Shown here: piece after piece, positions 19,451-34,137 of the stretch | Position numbering within the stretch: position 1 is the stretch's first letter | Layout of the letters: each line of letters opens with the position of its first letter | Source: Marisa cornuarietis | Lineage: Eukaryota > Mollusca > Gastropoda > Architaenioglossa > Ampullariidae | Length of the DNA stretch: 64,000 bases | Direction of reading: 5' to 3' | Assembly (NCBI GenBank): GCA_004794655.1 | Contig: SMMW01000513.1 | Coordinates: 433,001-497,000, forward strand | Translations under genes and position numbers: made by a program | The notes under the pieces: model-generated | What the model saw: only the letters and a program-made list of their open reading frames with translations | What the model was told of the DNA's origin: nothing | The model's database searches: none

Positions 19451-22400
19451 TATTCTCTTCTTAATTAAAAAGCACTTCAGATAAAAATCGAATAAAATCG
19501 TCCGAACAAGTCTTAAACATAAAGAGCCAGCCACATAAATGCACAGTTTTAAAAATCCCTTTTGTCGACACGCAGGTAGCAAAAGACACCCCAACGTTAA
19601 AGTAACTTAAATACTTGTATTGTGAATGGCGAAGAAGCCGTACTATATCGTATGACGAACTGGTGGCGACATAGTAAGTACATCATAATGCAGGCATCAA
19701 CACTCGCAAAGCTGGGGGTTTAGTTCTGCTCGGTTCTCTAAAGGCAAGTTTCATTTTTATGCTTTTAGCACCGCGTTGCCAGCCGGTCATTCTTGCCAGT
19801 GTCTAATACGCCTTTTGTTGTTTCGAGAAAAAAAGATGGCAAGGATCCGTTCTTTGATCCATTCACCGTATAAATATCTGCATAAGTGTCTCCGTAACAT
19901 ATCTAAAGGCGTGCGCACGCGCGTGTAAATAGCGCGTGACAAAAAATATAATAATAATAAATACCGCCACGATAGCATTTAGCTATTGTCACATTTAAAG
20001 ACAATTTAAACAAAAATATTGACTGAAATAGTCTTAAAGCGAATATATCCGCGAATTCTACCATTCGATAATAACGCCCTCCGAGTGATTGCGACCATGT
20101 GAATTTTTTAAAATCCTCTGCAAGGAGAGTGTCACATTTAAATGCCTGTCGCCGGTTTGCTTCAGCAGCTCTGTAAAGGCAAACTAATGTCATAAACTGT
20201 GATTGCTCAGCCTAACTTGCTTTGTTTATTACATTTCTTTAGCTTAGACTGCGCACAGCATCTGGCCTTGTTTTTGGAAAGGCAAAGTATGATCCAAACT
20301 AGCATCACTCCCTTTAAAAGAAAATTAAAAGGACTAGGGTGGTTTTCGATTTTTACCCAGTACCTTAGCAAAAGTCTTGCTAGAGGTTTTGTAATCGGGC
20401 TCAATAGACAATGTTTTAAGCAAAGTATAAATGTAGCAGTTCTTTCTTGAATAAAAATATTTGTGAATTTTATTTGTAAACATTGTAAAGCATAACAAAC
20501 ATGGACTTAAAAATATACAACATTATAAGTGCAAATATTAAATGTAGCTTAATTGTGCTTCATTGTATTATGTAATAAAATCATACTTTTTTGTGTGCTG
20601 CAGCAGCTTTTTCATAGTGAGAAAATCGAGACATAGAAGGTTGTGAAATACCTACAGGAAGCCATCTCACAGCTAACCATTTGCTCTCTACTGTTCCATT
20701 TAAGAATAATTTGTACTTATGTCTTATGCATATTCCTCTACTTAACAATGTTGTAAGAACAGTCAAGCAATCTCACTGCATTATATTTTTAAGAGATTAT
20801 AATTTGTTATTAGCCCTTGGAAATAGGTAGGAAAATTCATAGATCCCCAAATTTGTTTGCTAATTATTTTTTAGCATAATTCAGTCTGTCCCCTGGAGAG
20901 TGATGCAGTAGACACACTTGCATATAAGCTAAATTGTGAAGCTGCACCATTATTATTTCTCAAACAAAAGTTGATTTGTAAGATTTATCAGCGGAATTAG
21001 GTAGATATGCAGAAAGGTTTTCTTGGCAAAAAAAATAAAGGGCGGCAACTAAATTTTTTCTAGTCTGGCGCTGACCTTTCACTTGATTGTTTCTCTCCCG
21101 AATAATAATTCCACAAATTAAATGCACAGTAAACTGTGTATATTGGCAAGTAATATTTTTGGTGTGTTACTAATCAGTAGACCAACAGTAAATTTTAATG
21201 TAGGGGAGACCCCGAAAATAGAAAATTGTAAAGGCCAGCAATTTTCTTTAAGTTTTGATTTCTTTTATTTGAATTAAGCGTAGTAATAATCTTGAGGTAA
21301 CTCTAAGCTTCTAGAAGGGGTTTGCAGCTCTAAAAGTGCATTTATGGAAATTATAAAAACAGACTTTTTCTAGAAGTTTTATTAGGCAAGGAGGAGGAAT
21401 GTAAATTGTTTTCAAATTTCTCTATTCCTTTAAAAGCGTTTTGGCATTTCAAATCCTTTTCTGAGTACTTAAAGCGACCCTAAAGGCATTACAGTTCTGC
21501 ATTTTTATTTAAATTTTGCACACATTCAAAACACAGCCAAACTGAAGGAATTATGTCTGCTTTTTTCTGTTTATCCCGTTGAACATTTCATTTGAGTAAA
21601 GAGAAAACAGGCTTGCACTTTTTAACAAACAAAAAATTGTATAGCATCAACATATCAAAATTGGATTTTTATAGCATCAACATATAAAAATTGTTTCTTT
21701 CCAAAATGCTTAATAATAAGTGAACACTTGATTGCTTTTTGTCATGAAACTGTCAGACATGTATCATTAATAGTTTTCTGATGCCTTAAATGGCTACCAT
21801 TGTCACATCTTCCGGGAGAATAAAATTCTGTAATGACAACGTTTAGCTTGCCTGAAGCTGTAAAATCTTACAAGTATTTTTGTTTTTTAGAAATTAAGTG
21901 CTTTCATGTGAAGAAGCGGTTTACTGTGGCAATATATAAATAAAGTAACTGTCGTAAACGACGCGAGTTCTTAGGGCTTGACTAGTTGTGACCGTACGTG
22001 CAAAAGATATGGTGTTCGCATCCTCGATGTCTCAAATGTGTCGATTGTGTGTGTGTGTGTTGCAAAAGGCATATTGATTTTATCGGGCAACAAATTTAAA
22101 TAAAGTCGTAATTTTAAAAAAAATTGCTTAAAATTTAAAACGCTGCTTTACCGATCAGCGTTTCACACCTTTGTCACAGAAAACGAGGAGAATGTAATTT
22201 GTCAGTGACATTCTTAAAAGTGCAGTTTAAAGATGTCAATGAATGAAAAGGGGTAATTAAAATTTGTTGCAGATCTTGTTCACTTGTGTTTGCTTGTTTC
22301 CAAACAATTTAAATGGATTGATGCACGGCAGATGACGAGCTGTACATAACTGACTCCCTAACGCATTAATTTGTGGCTTTTGATCGAAATTCATTTTGGT

Positions 22401-25400
22401 AACAAGGCTTTTATATCAAAGTCTTTGCTATGGAGCTGCCAACATAGATGTGACGACAGCTCGCGACCGACTGTCACTAGACTAGAGGGAACCAGATGGG
22501 AATATCGGTTAGCCGTCTCCTTATTCCTGGGCATTCGTTCGGAAAATTTGGAGAAAGGGTTAAGGACGGATTGAACAGACGAGAAAGAAGAAAGGAACTG
22601 AAAGAAAACTTCTTCGACAGTGCAGACTATGGCATTCAATTTGTAACCCTTTAAAAACTGGAAAAAAATCTTTATCAGCACTTTACGACGATCAGAAATC
22701 GCGTCTTGTTAGCAAATTATATTTTTTAATTGTCAGTATCGAAAGCTGTTCACTGAAGAAGTTACAGGGTAAGACCAAGTCATTAGTTTCCTTTTTGTTA
22801 TGTGTTTGGCTACTAATGGTCACTTGGTCTGACCGTGCAGCAACAATCACCATTTGAGTGATATACGCCTGAATATATATACCCATAACGAAAAATCGTA
22901 GCACCCCATTTCTTCGTCTTGTATTTGCGCGAAGACTGGTGTTAATCCAATTGTTTTTAAACACAACATCGTGCTAGATGTGGTAAAGGTAATTTTATTG
23001 TGAAAATGTCATGACAGGCAAAAATAAAGAATAAATAAATAAAAGTTCACTCTGCGTTTTAGTCCTCTACCACAAACCCATGCTGACAAAATAAAAATGA
23101 AATTCTTCAAAAGGAATGGACAAAGCGAACATAGATAATTCAAAACGAACTCTGAGAACCACATTCATCTGCAAGATGCTTGCACAAAGATTGTAGTTAT
23201 TCTCACACCGCAGGCAGTTGATCTGCTAGTGTCCAATCTCTTCCTTGTGATTATTTTACACCGAATGCTTGCTGCTCGGCCAACCCGGAAGAGTATATTA
23301 CAAACACATTAGCCACCTGCTTTTGTTCAAGTCACCTCGGCTAACTTCAAATCAGCCGAGTGTCGCTGTGGCAGGGCCCGCGAGTTTATCACGTGACAGA
23401 TATAATGCCCCAGGTCATGAGATTTCCCTTTGAAGACTAATGTTGTTGTTCATGAAATGGTGCATCCTCGGTTTCAGAGATTGTGAATTAAATTGAACAT
23501 GAAACATGGATTAGAGACATTGTTTCAGGATTTGCAGAAATATTCGTGTATCTCTCGCATACTCACAGTATAGTATATTCTCTGATTTCAAGAGTAATTC
23601 ATTCAGTCCACCTGTTCATCGCGACAAACAAGCGGCACTTCCTAAGCACCTTCCCGAAGCCATACACTTAAAAAAAAAGTACGGCCCTCTAATACCGATA
23701 TAAACAAGACCCACTCAAACCAGCATTGTGGAAATTGTAATTCTTTAAGGGTACAGGGATATTTCTTTTTATTATTGGTTTTTTTGTTTGTTTTTTTGGG
23801 GTGGGGTGGGGTGTAACTTGTAATTCGTTAAAAACTGAAATTTGGCGCATAGAAGGTAGAAAGCAATATGTCAGCCAAGTTTGAGTGTAATAATTCTTTT
23901 TGTGATTATTTTTTTTAAGTTGTAGAGGTTTACCTTTTTAAACATTTGAACCGGCGTTTGTATTCAGAGTATCAAACACGAGATGGATATGGTGGTAGGT
24001 GAGAGATTCACAGCATGACAAATTCACAGCAAGCAGACTTTCACAGAGGTTCCCAATGTAACTTGGTAGCAGATGTGGTAGTAATTAGGTACATGCTTCA
24101 AACAGCCTTGACCTCCAGGTCTGTTTACAAGTCCTCTCTTTTTTCGGATTTCTTTTGACGAAAATTGATGAAAGATTTCTCTAAAATTATGTAACTTCTC
24201 CTGAAAATTATTTATAATAATAATTGATTAAAAATTTAATATTAGTATGTTGTCACTTTAATATTTCGTCTTTCTTTAAGAGAAACAAAATTTTGTTATG
24301 TCGATTCGACAGTGCTTAGGAAAGGGCCCTTCTGATATCCAGGCTTGTCATAGTTAATCAGTGCCATTCCAATTTAATCCTGTCTGAACATATCTACCTT
24401 GAAGCATACAATTCTGAGTATTTCATTTAATGAAAAATCGAGGCATACTTTTAGTTACTTTGTTACTTTTCTCAAAATATTCTCTGTTGATACTGGCAAC
24501 CTCGCCAAGAACAGATGCCGGTATATTTGCTTACTATACACAAGGTTGATTCAAAAATTTTATAGCATGTAAGTGTGACACCTGCCAAATCAGACTGAAG
24601 TATGCATTAGCAGTGACCATTTAGCTTTCCAATACCTTCACTTCTGAAAAAAAAAAACCCGCATATTTTAAAACGAAGTAGTTCAACATTTGCTTGGTTT
24701 GTTTTTGCACTTACAAGTTCGTAGAGCCCTAACATTGTGATTACATTTAATACTTCTTGAATTTATGGTTAATCGTTAGATTTTAGAAAATTCCAGAATT
24801 TCATGTCGTTGGACTCTTCGCAAGTTTCAGCTCATCTTCACGCGCTTGCAATCTTACTGGTTTGTGGCGGCGCCTAGGGATTTGTAATTTGTTTAATATC
24901 TCAGTAATTTGTTCAATACCTCAGTAATTTGTTTAAGAGATGCAACTATCCTAAAACACTTTTTTATGTTGTTTACCGCAACTCTCTCCTTACACATAAA
25001 CAGATCTCGTAAAAAAAAGCGTGCTATACCTACGGCACACAAAATTGAATTGAAAATGCAAAACAGAAAAGATGCAAGAATGCAAGAAAAAAAGTAAAAA
25101 TCATTAACGCATTGTGATTGTTCGTCTCGCATAAGCTTTGATGTTTTATTGGGGATAGAAACAGAAAATATACATTGATGGTTATTCAAATATTTTACGG
25201 GGTTAACCATGCACTTCGTACAGTTGAACTTTTAATTATGTAAATGGATTTTGAAGTGTTGCCGGGAAACAAAGAATGTGAAAGCGGCACAGAGAAGACA
25301 GAAGTGGCAGTTAAGTTTAATAAGTGGCCAAACTGTGCGGCTCCTCGTAGCAAACAGTTTCAGCATCTGTAATTTTGAAAATTACCCTTACGAACTTCTC

Positions 25401-27550
25401 TTTGTATTTGAATTCAAATTGTCACGTGTACCCAAAGTGTGTGTGAGTGCACGCGTGCGGACGAATTAGACCAACGGTTTAGTAATTATTGAACTTTTAA
25501 AAAAAAATTTGTTTCTTGACATCCTATTAAACCCCATTTTGCCATTATTTTTAGTTAGCTATTTAGTTATCAGTCTATTAGTTTGCATGATGCACTGTTT
25601 GATCGCCGCTAGCGATCTCTAGTTCATTTGTTCATTGATATCTATTTATATGGCGGGGGGGGGGGTGTGGTCGTAAATACTTTGACTTAAGAAAACGTCT
25701 GCCGAAACGTTTACCAAATATATGTCTAGAAAATATTCTTGATCCTGCACATAACAGATGAAAAAAGACATTTTATTCCACAAAATTATTCTATCAAGCA
25801 ACGTTTGTGGTCATGCAATGAAAACAAAAAAGCATTTGTGTGCGAAATGTACTTATTGTGGTAGGTATGAACACCCACAATCTACTCCTGTCCTCAGTGG
25901 TTCATAACTGATATTAGACCGCATAGGTTCTCTTTTTTTTTTTGAGCGAGTATGCACGTAGCTAGTACACAAACAAACATGCGCACATATGCATGTAAGT
26001 GTCAAAATAACCACTTTTTTTTTTTAGGAGGTTGAAGTTTGAACAACGCTTCAAAGTTGTTGTTTTGAGTCCTATGCAACTGACTGGCTTAATGATCAAC
26101 GGACCTTCAGGGTTTGGGTTTCGTATCTTTGCAGAATTGACATGTCCGTGTAGAATGCTGATCACTCGTGATTTTGCTTGTTAATGATTAATAAACGTGG
26201 GCTGTATTTCGCCAGCAACTTAACATTTTTTAATTCTTAACCTCAAGTGCATGAATGGCAGTATGTTAATAATATCAAGTTGTTTTGTATATGTTTGCCT
26301 GTTTGCCATAATGTTTTTGACGCGCTACATCCGGACTTCTTGTTTCAAAAGAACAGGAAAAGATAAATTTTGATTAAATTGTTTTTTTAATTTTCGGTAA
26401 GTTACTAGTTTTGTAATGGCATGAGGTTTCTTTTTAAAAATTATTTTGGCGGCATCTAAGATGAGAACAAAGTTCCTATTTTCAACGAGAAAATGGTGGG
26501 TGAGTGTGCGTGTGCGAGCGCTACCTTAAAAGATTTTTCGCTGCTGGTTTGTCTGCAATCACGAAGTCTTCCGACTGTTTGGAGGCCAAGGTCTCGGAAT
26601 TAATTAACTCCCATCACTTTTGGTCGTGCGGACAGCAAGTAGAAGGGGTTAAAAACCTTTAGAAAATAGAAGTAGGGTTTAACCCTTTAAAAACAAACAG
26701 GCGGGTTTAATGTTTTGTAAATGCCATTTTTAACACTTTCTCACCAAGCCATCCGCCCACAAATCAAGAAGAATAAAAGAGGAAGACACAGCTTAAATCC
26801 TGATTAAATAAACGATTTAAAATTGTTTTTGTCCTTTTTAAACGAAGAATAAGTTTGTAAGCATTTCAAGTTAAAGAGTAAAGTAATCCTTACGAACTGT
26901 TGGTTTAATATGAAATTAAAAAATTCCTGAAAACTTTCCGATTGCTTAACAAAACAAAAGACTGGAAATAAATTGTTTCTAACGCCTAGGATCGATTCCC
27001 GAGAGCAAGAAAAGAAGGGATTACCATAGCAAGTAAGGCTGCAAGGGGAAAAGGTTCACACAAGTCGACTGCTATAACCGTTGAATGTGTTGCTGATGAT
27101 CAGAGTCGCCAGAAGCAGAACACAGCACAGCTACTGGGTGTCGCTACGATAGTTCTGCTCACATCCGAGATACAACTACAAGGCAGACGTGCGAATAATT
27201 GCATGTTTGCAGGCGAACAGAGTGTATTAAGGGCTGTACTAAACTGTCTAAATCATAATTTGTAAGCATAGACAATTAGACTTTATGTATGTTGCAAGAG
27301 TGGACCTGATAACTCGTAATTCACAACAAAATATCACATTGAACACCGGCGTCTTCATAATTTTGAGCGCATTAATCTGAATCATAGGAAGTGAGCACGA
27401 ACACACAGCTATGCTCCGTGTGTGTGTGTGTGTGCGTTTCAAGAGAGAGAAATAGTTAACCTCTCCCCTGCCAGTTCAAACAACAGGAAGAGAGTTGGGT
27501 GGGTGACGAACGAAGAGAAAAAATGACAGCACATTAGCAAGCTGCACATC
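19451..27550. other. Long AT-rich non-coding stretch
   Basis: I find no gene or mobile element in these 8 kb. Small tandem duplications occur at 21635-21690 (about 30-bp unit, two copies) and 24885-24937 (about 22-bp unit, three copies). An E-box CACGTG lies near 23391. Homopolymer runs are frequent. Open frames are short and unconvincing. Confidence 0.5.
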
Positions 27551-27790
27551 CAATGCAAAGTTTATCTGTAGTCAAGGCAAGCCCTGTGCTACTGCCTGAG
27601 CTCTCGCCAGCACTTCATCACTCGTCTCTCGGGCCGACTGCAGTGCTCCCTCCTTTCTGTACGGGGGCCGGAATTGATGGCACAGTTGAAAGGATAGCAC
27701 CAAAGGTAACGTTGACACATTTCCGTTGGGTTGCCCTGCACCCCTCCCCCCCCCTCGTGCACACAATGCTGCAGGCGTTCCACGCTACTA

Positions 27791-27900
27791 TGACGTCATC
27801 AGTCCATATATGGTGCGACCAACTGGGTCTTCGGGTCACGTGCCCCTACGTGATTGATTCTGGCTATAAATAGGCACGTGGATCTGATTCCGTTCCTTAG
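27791..27900 (+). promoter_or_regulatory. CRE + CArG + E-box + TATA promoter
   Basis: In order: a full palindromic CRE TGACGTCA (27791-27798), a perfect CArG box CCATATATGG (27804-27813), a CACGTG E-box (27837-27842) and a strong TATA box in GGCTATAAATAGG (TATAAATA at 27865-27872). The TATA would place a start near 27895-27903. CREB, SRF and bHLH-Zip factors bind such sites in animals, and the combination is typical of immediate-early genes. No ORF follows within about 1.2 kb, so the transcript may be non-coding or begin with a non-coding exon. Confidence 0.6.
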
Positions 27901-30900
27901 TTAAGATACTACATTTACAAAATTCAGAAGAAATCTCTGCAAGAAAATCATAAGTCGACTTTAAAAAAATTAAAGAGTCGCAAGCTAGTTAAAGAGAATT
28001 TGTAAAACTACAAATATCCTACACACTAAATCGTAATATTATCGTTTATAAAAAAGTAAGATTTTAATTTAGCAGTATTGCAGTTTAATGACAAAATTGA
28101 ACAGTATTGCAGATTAATGACAAATATGTTTACGCTAACTGTGGAGACGAACATCTAATTATATTAGCTTTGCTCCATTTTTAAAACAAACTGACATTAT
28201 CGATATGCATCCAGCTCGGAACAAAATCGGTTGTACGGGGTGGAACGGGTAAATCGTTTTTGTATCGCGTCACATTGATGAAATTGCAAGTAACTTCGCT
28301 GAATAAAACCATTGCCGATGTATTGAAAGTAGAGGGGAAATTTTTTTGTGCGCCTCAGCATGGTTTTTCAAATGCTTATGAAACAAAATAACGGCACAGC
28401 TAGTAAGACACTTGACTAAATGAAACTGTGTAAAATTATTTAAAATATTGGGTCAAAATAAACTTTTCATAAAGATAGCAAACTAGCAGTTAAACTTATA
28501 ACTGGCTATTAAATATGCCGAATGCAGTAAAAACCGTGTCGCAATAAGTACATAGGTTACTTACTAAAACAGGGGGAAATAAACATGTGTTTACCCTCGC
28601 AGAATACAGGTAAATAGGCTTGTGGCGGTATATCCCAAAGTTAAATTATGAACTTGAAATTCTCTGCACTGTAGTTGCTTTTTCTGATATTGCATTTTAT
28701 TTCAACGCTGAATATTAATAATAAAGACCATTATGATGCTATGCGGCTAAGCAAAGATGTCAGCGCCAGAAAACTTTCTGTTGTAACTATGAAAGTATTG
28801 AGTTGAAGAGACTGGCACTTTCCCTTTGTAGTCTATCCTCAATCCTCTATTGTAACCCTTGGCCGTGATTTACAAGAAAGTGTGGGAGACTCTTCATCGT
28901 GTTAAGACTCCACATTAACCGCTCTTGCATGTTGGAGAGAGGAGACTGTGTAATGGCCTCCATTAGGACTTCGAAGACTTCCAGTGTCGGGCGAAGTCTG
29001 CCGAAAACTTCACTATTTAGCCCCAAAAGTAGCAGGTGCTACTTGAAAAAGCCTGCAAGGTTAACCTGACATGTGGAGAAAGTGTAGCTTTGCTTTCTGT
29101 TTTGTTGCATTTACACGTGGAAAGCACAGCTGTATTTATATATAACAGTATTTTCAACCTCAGTTCATTTTTCTCTTAAGTGTTTTTCTTTGGGGGGAAG
29201 GGGGCCGGGGAGAATCTCGATCGTGTTCAGGTCAGTGGCAAAAAGCATTTTCTTTATTCAGCTCACGGTGACGAACTTTTTGATGCAAAACTGTGTTTCC
29301 TTTTACATGTCATCATTTCCGAGCCCACATTTTACTTTCAATCGAATTGAATCTATTATTTTTATTTTTTTTATCCCTTTATTAGTATAGTTTCATTAGT
29401 TGATTTCGTTGCTATTTTAATGGGTTGATGACTAAAGAAGCACATAATTTTCTCTTTCTAATTGACTTATCAAATTTCTAACTATACATATTGTTTAGAT
29501 CATCCTGCATTTTCCTTACAAGGAACAACTTAATTTTTATATAACTTAATTTAAACATTTTCGCTGATTTTTTTTAATTACTTCTGCTTAGATACTCTTT
29601 TTGTTGTTTTTTGTGAGGTTTTTAGAGATGTAAACAATTATTTATTTCCAGAGATTAAAAAAAATCTATGCAGACTTCGCTTGCCACATAACTTTCCATT
29701 ATTCGTCTTGACTCAAAACATTTCTTTTTGCAACGCCTGTGCAGCCTATGAACCATGGTTCGACAAGGTGTTTCCTTGTGTTAAGATTCTCAACATCTTC
29801 AAACTCGTGGCGTAGTTAAATTAAGAAGCGTCCATTAAACAACTGAAGGAAAGTAATTTTTCCCACCGCAGAAACAAGCAGATTCACAATAAAGTTAAAA
29901 GTAGGAGATAAATAGCCTTGAAGTAACATAGAGGCACGTGAGTTTCGAAAATGGAGTTGACAGCGGCAGCAGCATGTCCGGGATTGAAACATCAGGAAAC
30001 CACTCCGACTGTACACAATCCAGCAAACCCTGTGAGTGCTAATTAGAATCAACATGGCGCCATACGGTGTCTGCCGACAACACTTGCAAAACAGCCAAAC
30101 AGCCAAGCGAGGACGAAACAATTTTTTTCCGCAGGTGAAAATAATTGCTTAAAAAATGACTTGATGGAAGGGTGCGTTTTCTCTAAGACCTCTTTCCTTC
30201 AAGCGCCCACTTCAGGCGCTCAAGTGATTGAGGAGGTGGAAATACAAGCGAGGATTGAGGAGTACATACGTTACAATGCTGTCAAACTGCTGCAGACGGA
30301 GAACCGAATATTTTTAAAATTACATGAAATCAACGGCAGGGGAAAAATATTTCGTTGTTTTTGACAAACATTCTCACTGCTAAAATTAGAAACTCGGTAA
30401 ACATTCTCCTTTCGTTGACGTTGATGTATAAAATTTACCCCAGTTGGTTTTTCTAGTCGGTAAACTTTTTACAACTGACATTACATTTGCACTAGCTAAC
30501 TTTCTAGATGCATCACTGGCAGTGGTAAATTGACGATAAAATGATAAGTTCTCTATGTCAAACAAATATAAATAATCCTTAATATATTACAAGTGGCAAG
30601 TATTAGCAACCTAGCAAAGTTCTCTCAATATTGGTGGCAGATGATCAAATATACCCGCAAAAAAATGTGTATACGTACGAGCATCCACGAATGCAATTTA
30701 ACCCAGCAATTATATATATATATTTTAAATTTGGCTTCCCCTTCAACGGGGGATAGCGGTACAAGCAAACAGAAGGAAATTAGTACATGTACATGTAAAA
30801 TGTGTTAAAAGAATGACTACATTAACACACACAATAAAAGATTTGCCAGTAAAAGGCAACTAGCACAAAGTTATGAAAATCGGAGAATATTAATTTCATA

Positions 30901-31060
30901 AATGAGCATGTGTTGCATTAAAAGATATTAAAAACCCGTCTAACAATAATTCTGAGGATAATTATGATCGGTGATATTGAGGTAGGCGGCTGCTAATTGG
31001 CCTTCTCTTATAGCATGTGTCCTGTTGTAACCAGAGTTTAGTTTTAGTCGAATCCTCATG
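27901..31060. other. AT-rich DNA downstream of the TATA promoter
   Basis: No supported protein gene. A ~30-bp tandem duplication lies at 28071-28124 ('cagtattgcag' / 'ttaatgacaaa'). If the promoter at 27791-27900 is active, this is its transcribed region. Confidence 0.35.
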
Positions 31061-31167
31061 CACGGTATGATAATAATAATAATAGTTCTAATCTTGCTTG
31101 GCCTGGGCTGGACACTCGATTAGCGCCTAAAATAGCCACTCTCTCGGCAGCCATTTTGTTTTGCAGA

Positions 31168-31257
31168 ATGGAGAGTGAACCACCGTGTCAAGGGTGCAAT
31201 GACCGACTGTTTCGAGCAAAAGACCTCACGTTGGCGGCTCGTGCCGGAGCAGTGCGA
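31168..31257 (+). CDS. Possible first coding exon of an unknown gene
   Basis: Preceded by a CCATTTTG (YY1-like) site and 'gcaga', an ATG at 31168 opens a 30-codon frame. It has a CxxC pair near the N-terminus (PPCQGCNDRLF) and an Ala-rich end. A GTAGGT donor at 31258 would end it in phase 0; without splicing, a stop follows at 31264. CpG content and codon quality are better than the surrounding DNA. I do not recognise the peptide, and no second exon could be identified, so this is only a candidate. Confidence 0.2.
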
Positions 31258-31266
31258 GTAGGTTAG

Positions 31267-34137
31267 CCACACCTCCCTTATGTCCCCCATTTAGTTTTAA
31301 TGCTCAATTTTCTTTCTTATTGACGTGAGAGTGACGCAGACTCAGTGTACCTGTAGTTCTCCATACTTTCGTCACGTGACCCCATGTTTTTTAGTTGTAA
31401 CTGCTTATTGTTTATGACATATACACGCGCGTGTGCCTTCTCGTCACGTGCTCCTTCCTCACCCCTGCTCTCGCAAGGGACTGGCGAGGTTCGGATGTTG
31501 ACTTATCTGGAAATTCAAGTTAGTTTCCTGGTAGGAGAGTTGATTCTCAAGACGTGCAGTTTAGATAGGCGAATATTAGGGTGGTACACCCAACAGATGT
31601 TCTACAAATCCTGCCGTGTGTGCGTACGTGCGCCCGCTCGTGTGTATGTAGATAAGTTCTGTGCATGTTTAAAGTTTGCTTCCTTTAAAAAATAATTTTT
31701 GTAAAGGAGTCAAATTTGATATAATAGTGATAAACTGAGAATGAGTACATTATGTAGAGATGAGTAATGCGCGCATGGCCATTAGTGCAGATCTAGATTT
31801 CCCACTTTAAATATAATCCCTCGATGACAACAACATTAATAATTGTTATTGTTATTATATAGTCATTGGTAAATGGCGATTATTACAACAAAACAGGCCT
31901 TCTTATTACTATCATTACGATTAGTTGTGAGCATCTCCTTTTCTTTAGTACTTGTTATATATAAATAGTCGCTTTGCCAGGACCTCAACTGTCTCTGTGC
32001 CGGCCCATCACCTAATGCACCTTTAACATCAATCTAAAAACAGGACCGGGAAACCTAAAGTGTTGGGCTGTCCACTTCTTCAAAAACAGAATTACAAGAT
32101 GATGGAAGACTTTCTCGTCCTCCTCCTCCTCCTCCCCGACTCCTCTCCTCCCTCCCCCCACCCCAGACGGCCTATTGACTGCTTGCCTGGGGCCCTCGCT
32201 CGACTGCGGACGTCTGGTCGCCGCTACTCGGTGGAATGTTGAAAGCAAACTCCACCAGCATGCGCGCGCGTGCAGGGAAGCCTCTGGAACTTGAAGAGCG
32301 CCGACCTCTTCGTTTTTGCTGCTGGCGGTGAAACGTGCGTGATACGAAGCAACCAGGTTATTATTAATTTTATTTTTATTTCCTCCGAAATTCTGGCGCA
32401 CAAACACAAGCTGGACGGACGGCCCGGGTGTGGAGAGAGAGAGAGAAAAAAAAAGTGTATGTGTGTGTGTGTAAAATGGGTGCGCTTAGAGAATACGCTG
32501 CAGGAGGAGAAAAGCTGATTTGCGTATTAACTTTTTAGCATACGCAAGAAGCGACAAACAATGCACGGCGCACGTTGACATGAACGTGCCTGCGCGAACG
32601 CACCTACATACACGCGCACCCGCGTGTGCATCCATGCAGAACCCAAGCCCAGGCGAAAGCGACAAAACGCGTGCACGCCATCGATTACGAAGCATATAAA
32701 ATGACCATTTGGCGGAGCAGCTACAAGGGGCTCCAGAGAACCGTAACAGGGCTAGATGGCAGTTCGTCCGTAAAATCCGAACGACATGGGAGATGACTGG
32801 TCAGATGATGAAAGCAGTGGCTGATGAAACGTGGCCGAATAATTCATAATTGTCCTGGACCTCCCATAGAATGCTTTTAAAAATGTGTCATCCATTGACA
32901 ATGGACAAGAGAAAAAGAGTAGTTTTGTTACGGAAGATGGAAAAACAAAAGCGAACGGAAGTTGCAGGCAGTTTATGACTGAATGGTTGTCCCCGTTGAA
33001 GGCATCCGACAGGAGGCTAGGTAAGTAAAATGTTATGAAGGGGACATGGAGTAAAGACCATGATGAGAGACCACGCTGAGGTATTGCAAGGTGCCTTAAA
33101 TGAGAATAAGGACAACTGTCAAAAACAACTGACACATTCTCCCCCTTCCCCGCCCACCCTTAACGCACGCATTTGCTGCGGAACCGTTTGAACAAAATCA
33201 AAGAAGAACTAAACTTATTTTACTATATTTCTCTTTCTGAAAAAAAACCAAAACCTGTTCTTGGACTGGTCACATCGCCTTCACAAGCTTCCTTTTTGTC
33301 AAAACCAGCTACAAAACGACATGCACACTGGTTTTCCCAGCATCACAGGCATCGCACATACTTTGAATAGCCTTCAAATACAGTGCTTTCATTATTGCTT
33401 CGCCAAATTAAAATTAGCGACAATCCACTATCAGAGAGGTGCGGTACTCTGGAAGTACGAGAGGTATATGACTGTTTTACAGTAGCAGGCTAGACGGTAC
33501 ATTATTAATCATAATTATAAAGCTGCAGCTACTGTTACGGCTGACTAATATAATTATACAGCTACAGACAATTACTGTCACTCACGGTTGACTAATATGT
33601 ACAGCTTCTGTAGCTCATATTCTCTGAATTATTTGTCAAAATGATTAGAACATGTGAAATTATAGAGGTTCGTATCCTCTGTAAGATATTAATAAAGATT
33701 CATAAAGAAACCGTCATTAACTTTGCTAAAGACACGCACAAGAAGCTGCGTAAACAACTGTTTTAAAAAAGCACACAAGCAACTTTAAAAGTTGTAGAGA
33801 GACAATCATCAACACACACGAGACTTGATATGAAATGACACGCAAGAAACAATGTCGGTGACTCAGGAGAGACTCTGGACGGACTGTGGCGCACAGAACA
33901 TCAAAGGAGGCCACCAGACGTATTGAAGATAGCCAGAGATCACACAGAGAGACGCGAAACGCGATCAAGTTGCACGTGGCAGACGGTGAGACATCACGTG
34001 ACCCGAGATAGCGCGAGACGATACGCCACAGAGGAGATCACGCGAGATGGCGTGTGCACGAGAGACAGGACGCGGTCGCACCCGGCCGTCTGCGGTTTCT
34101 TGCCGCGGCCTCCACGAGGGTGCCGTAGCAGGTGTCA
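31267..34137. other. Non-coding DNA with scattered E-boxes
   Basis: GTCACGTGAC-type E-boxes lie near 31375, 31444 and 33994. A ~60-bp imperfect tandem repeat lies at 33505-33610. The region 32100-32700 is moderately GC-rich. I see no protein gene. Confidence 0.4.

Noticed and set aside
18563..19594. Overlapping ORFs on both strands in the GC-rich island
   Set aside because: Long open frames on both strands are expected from high GC content and none resembles a protein.
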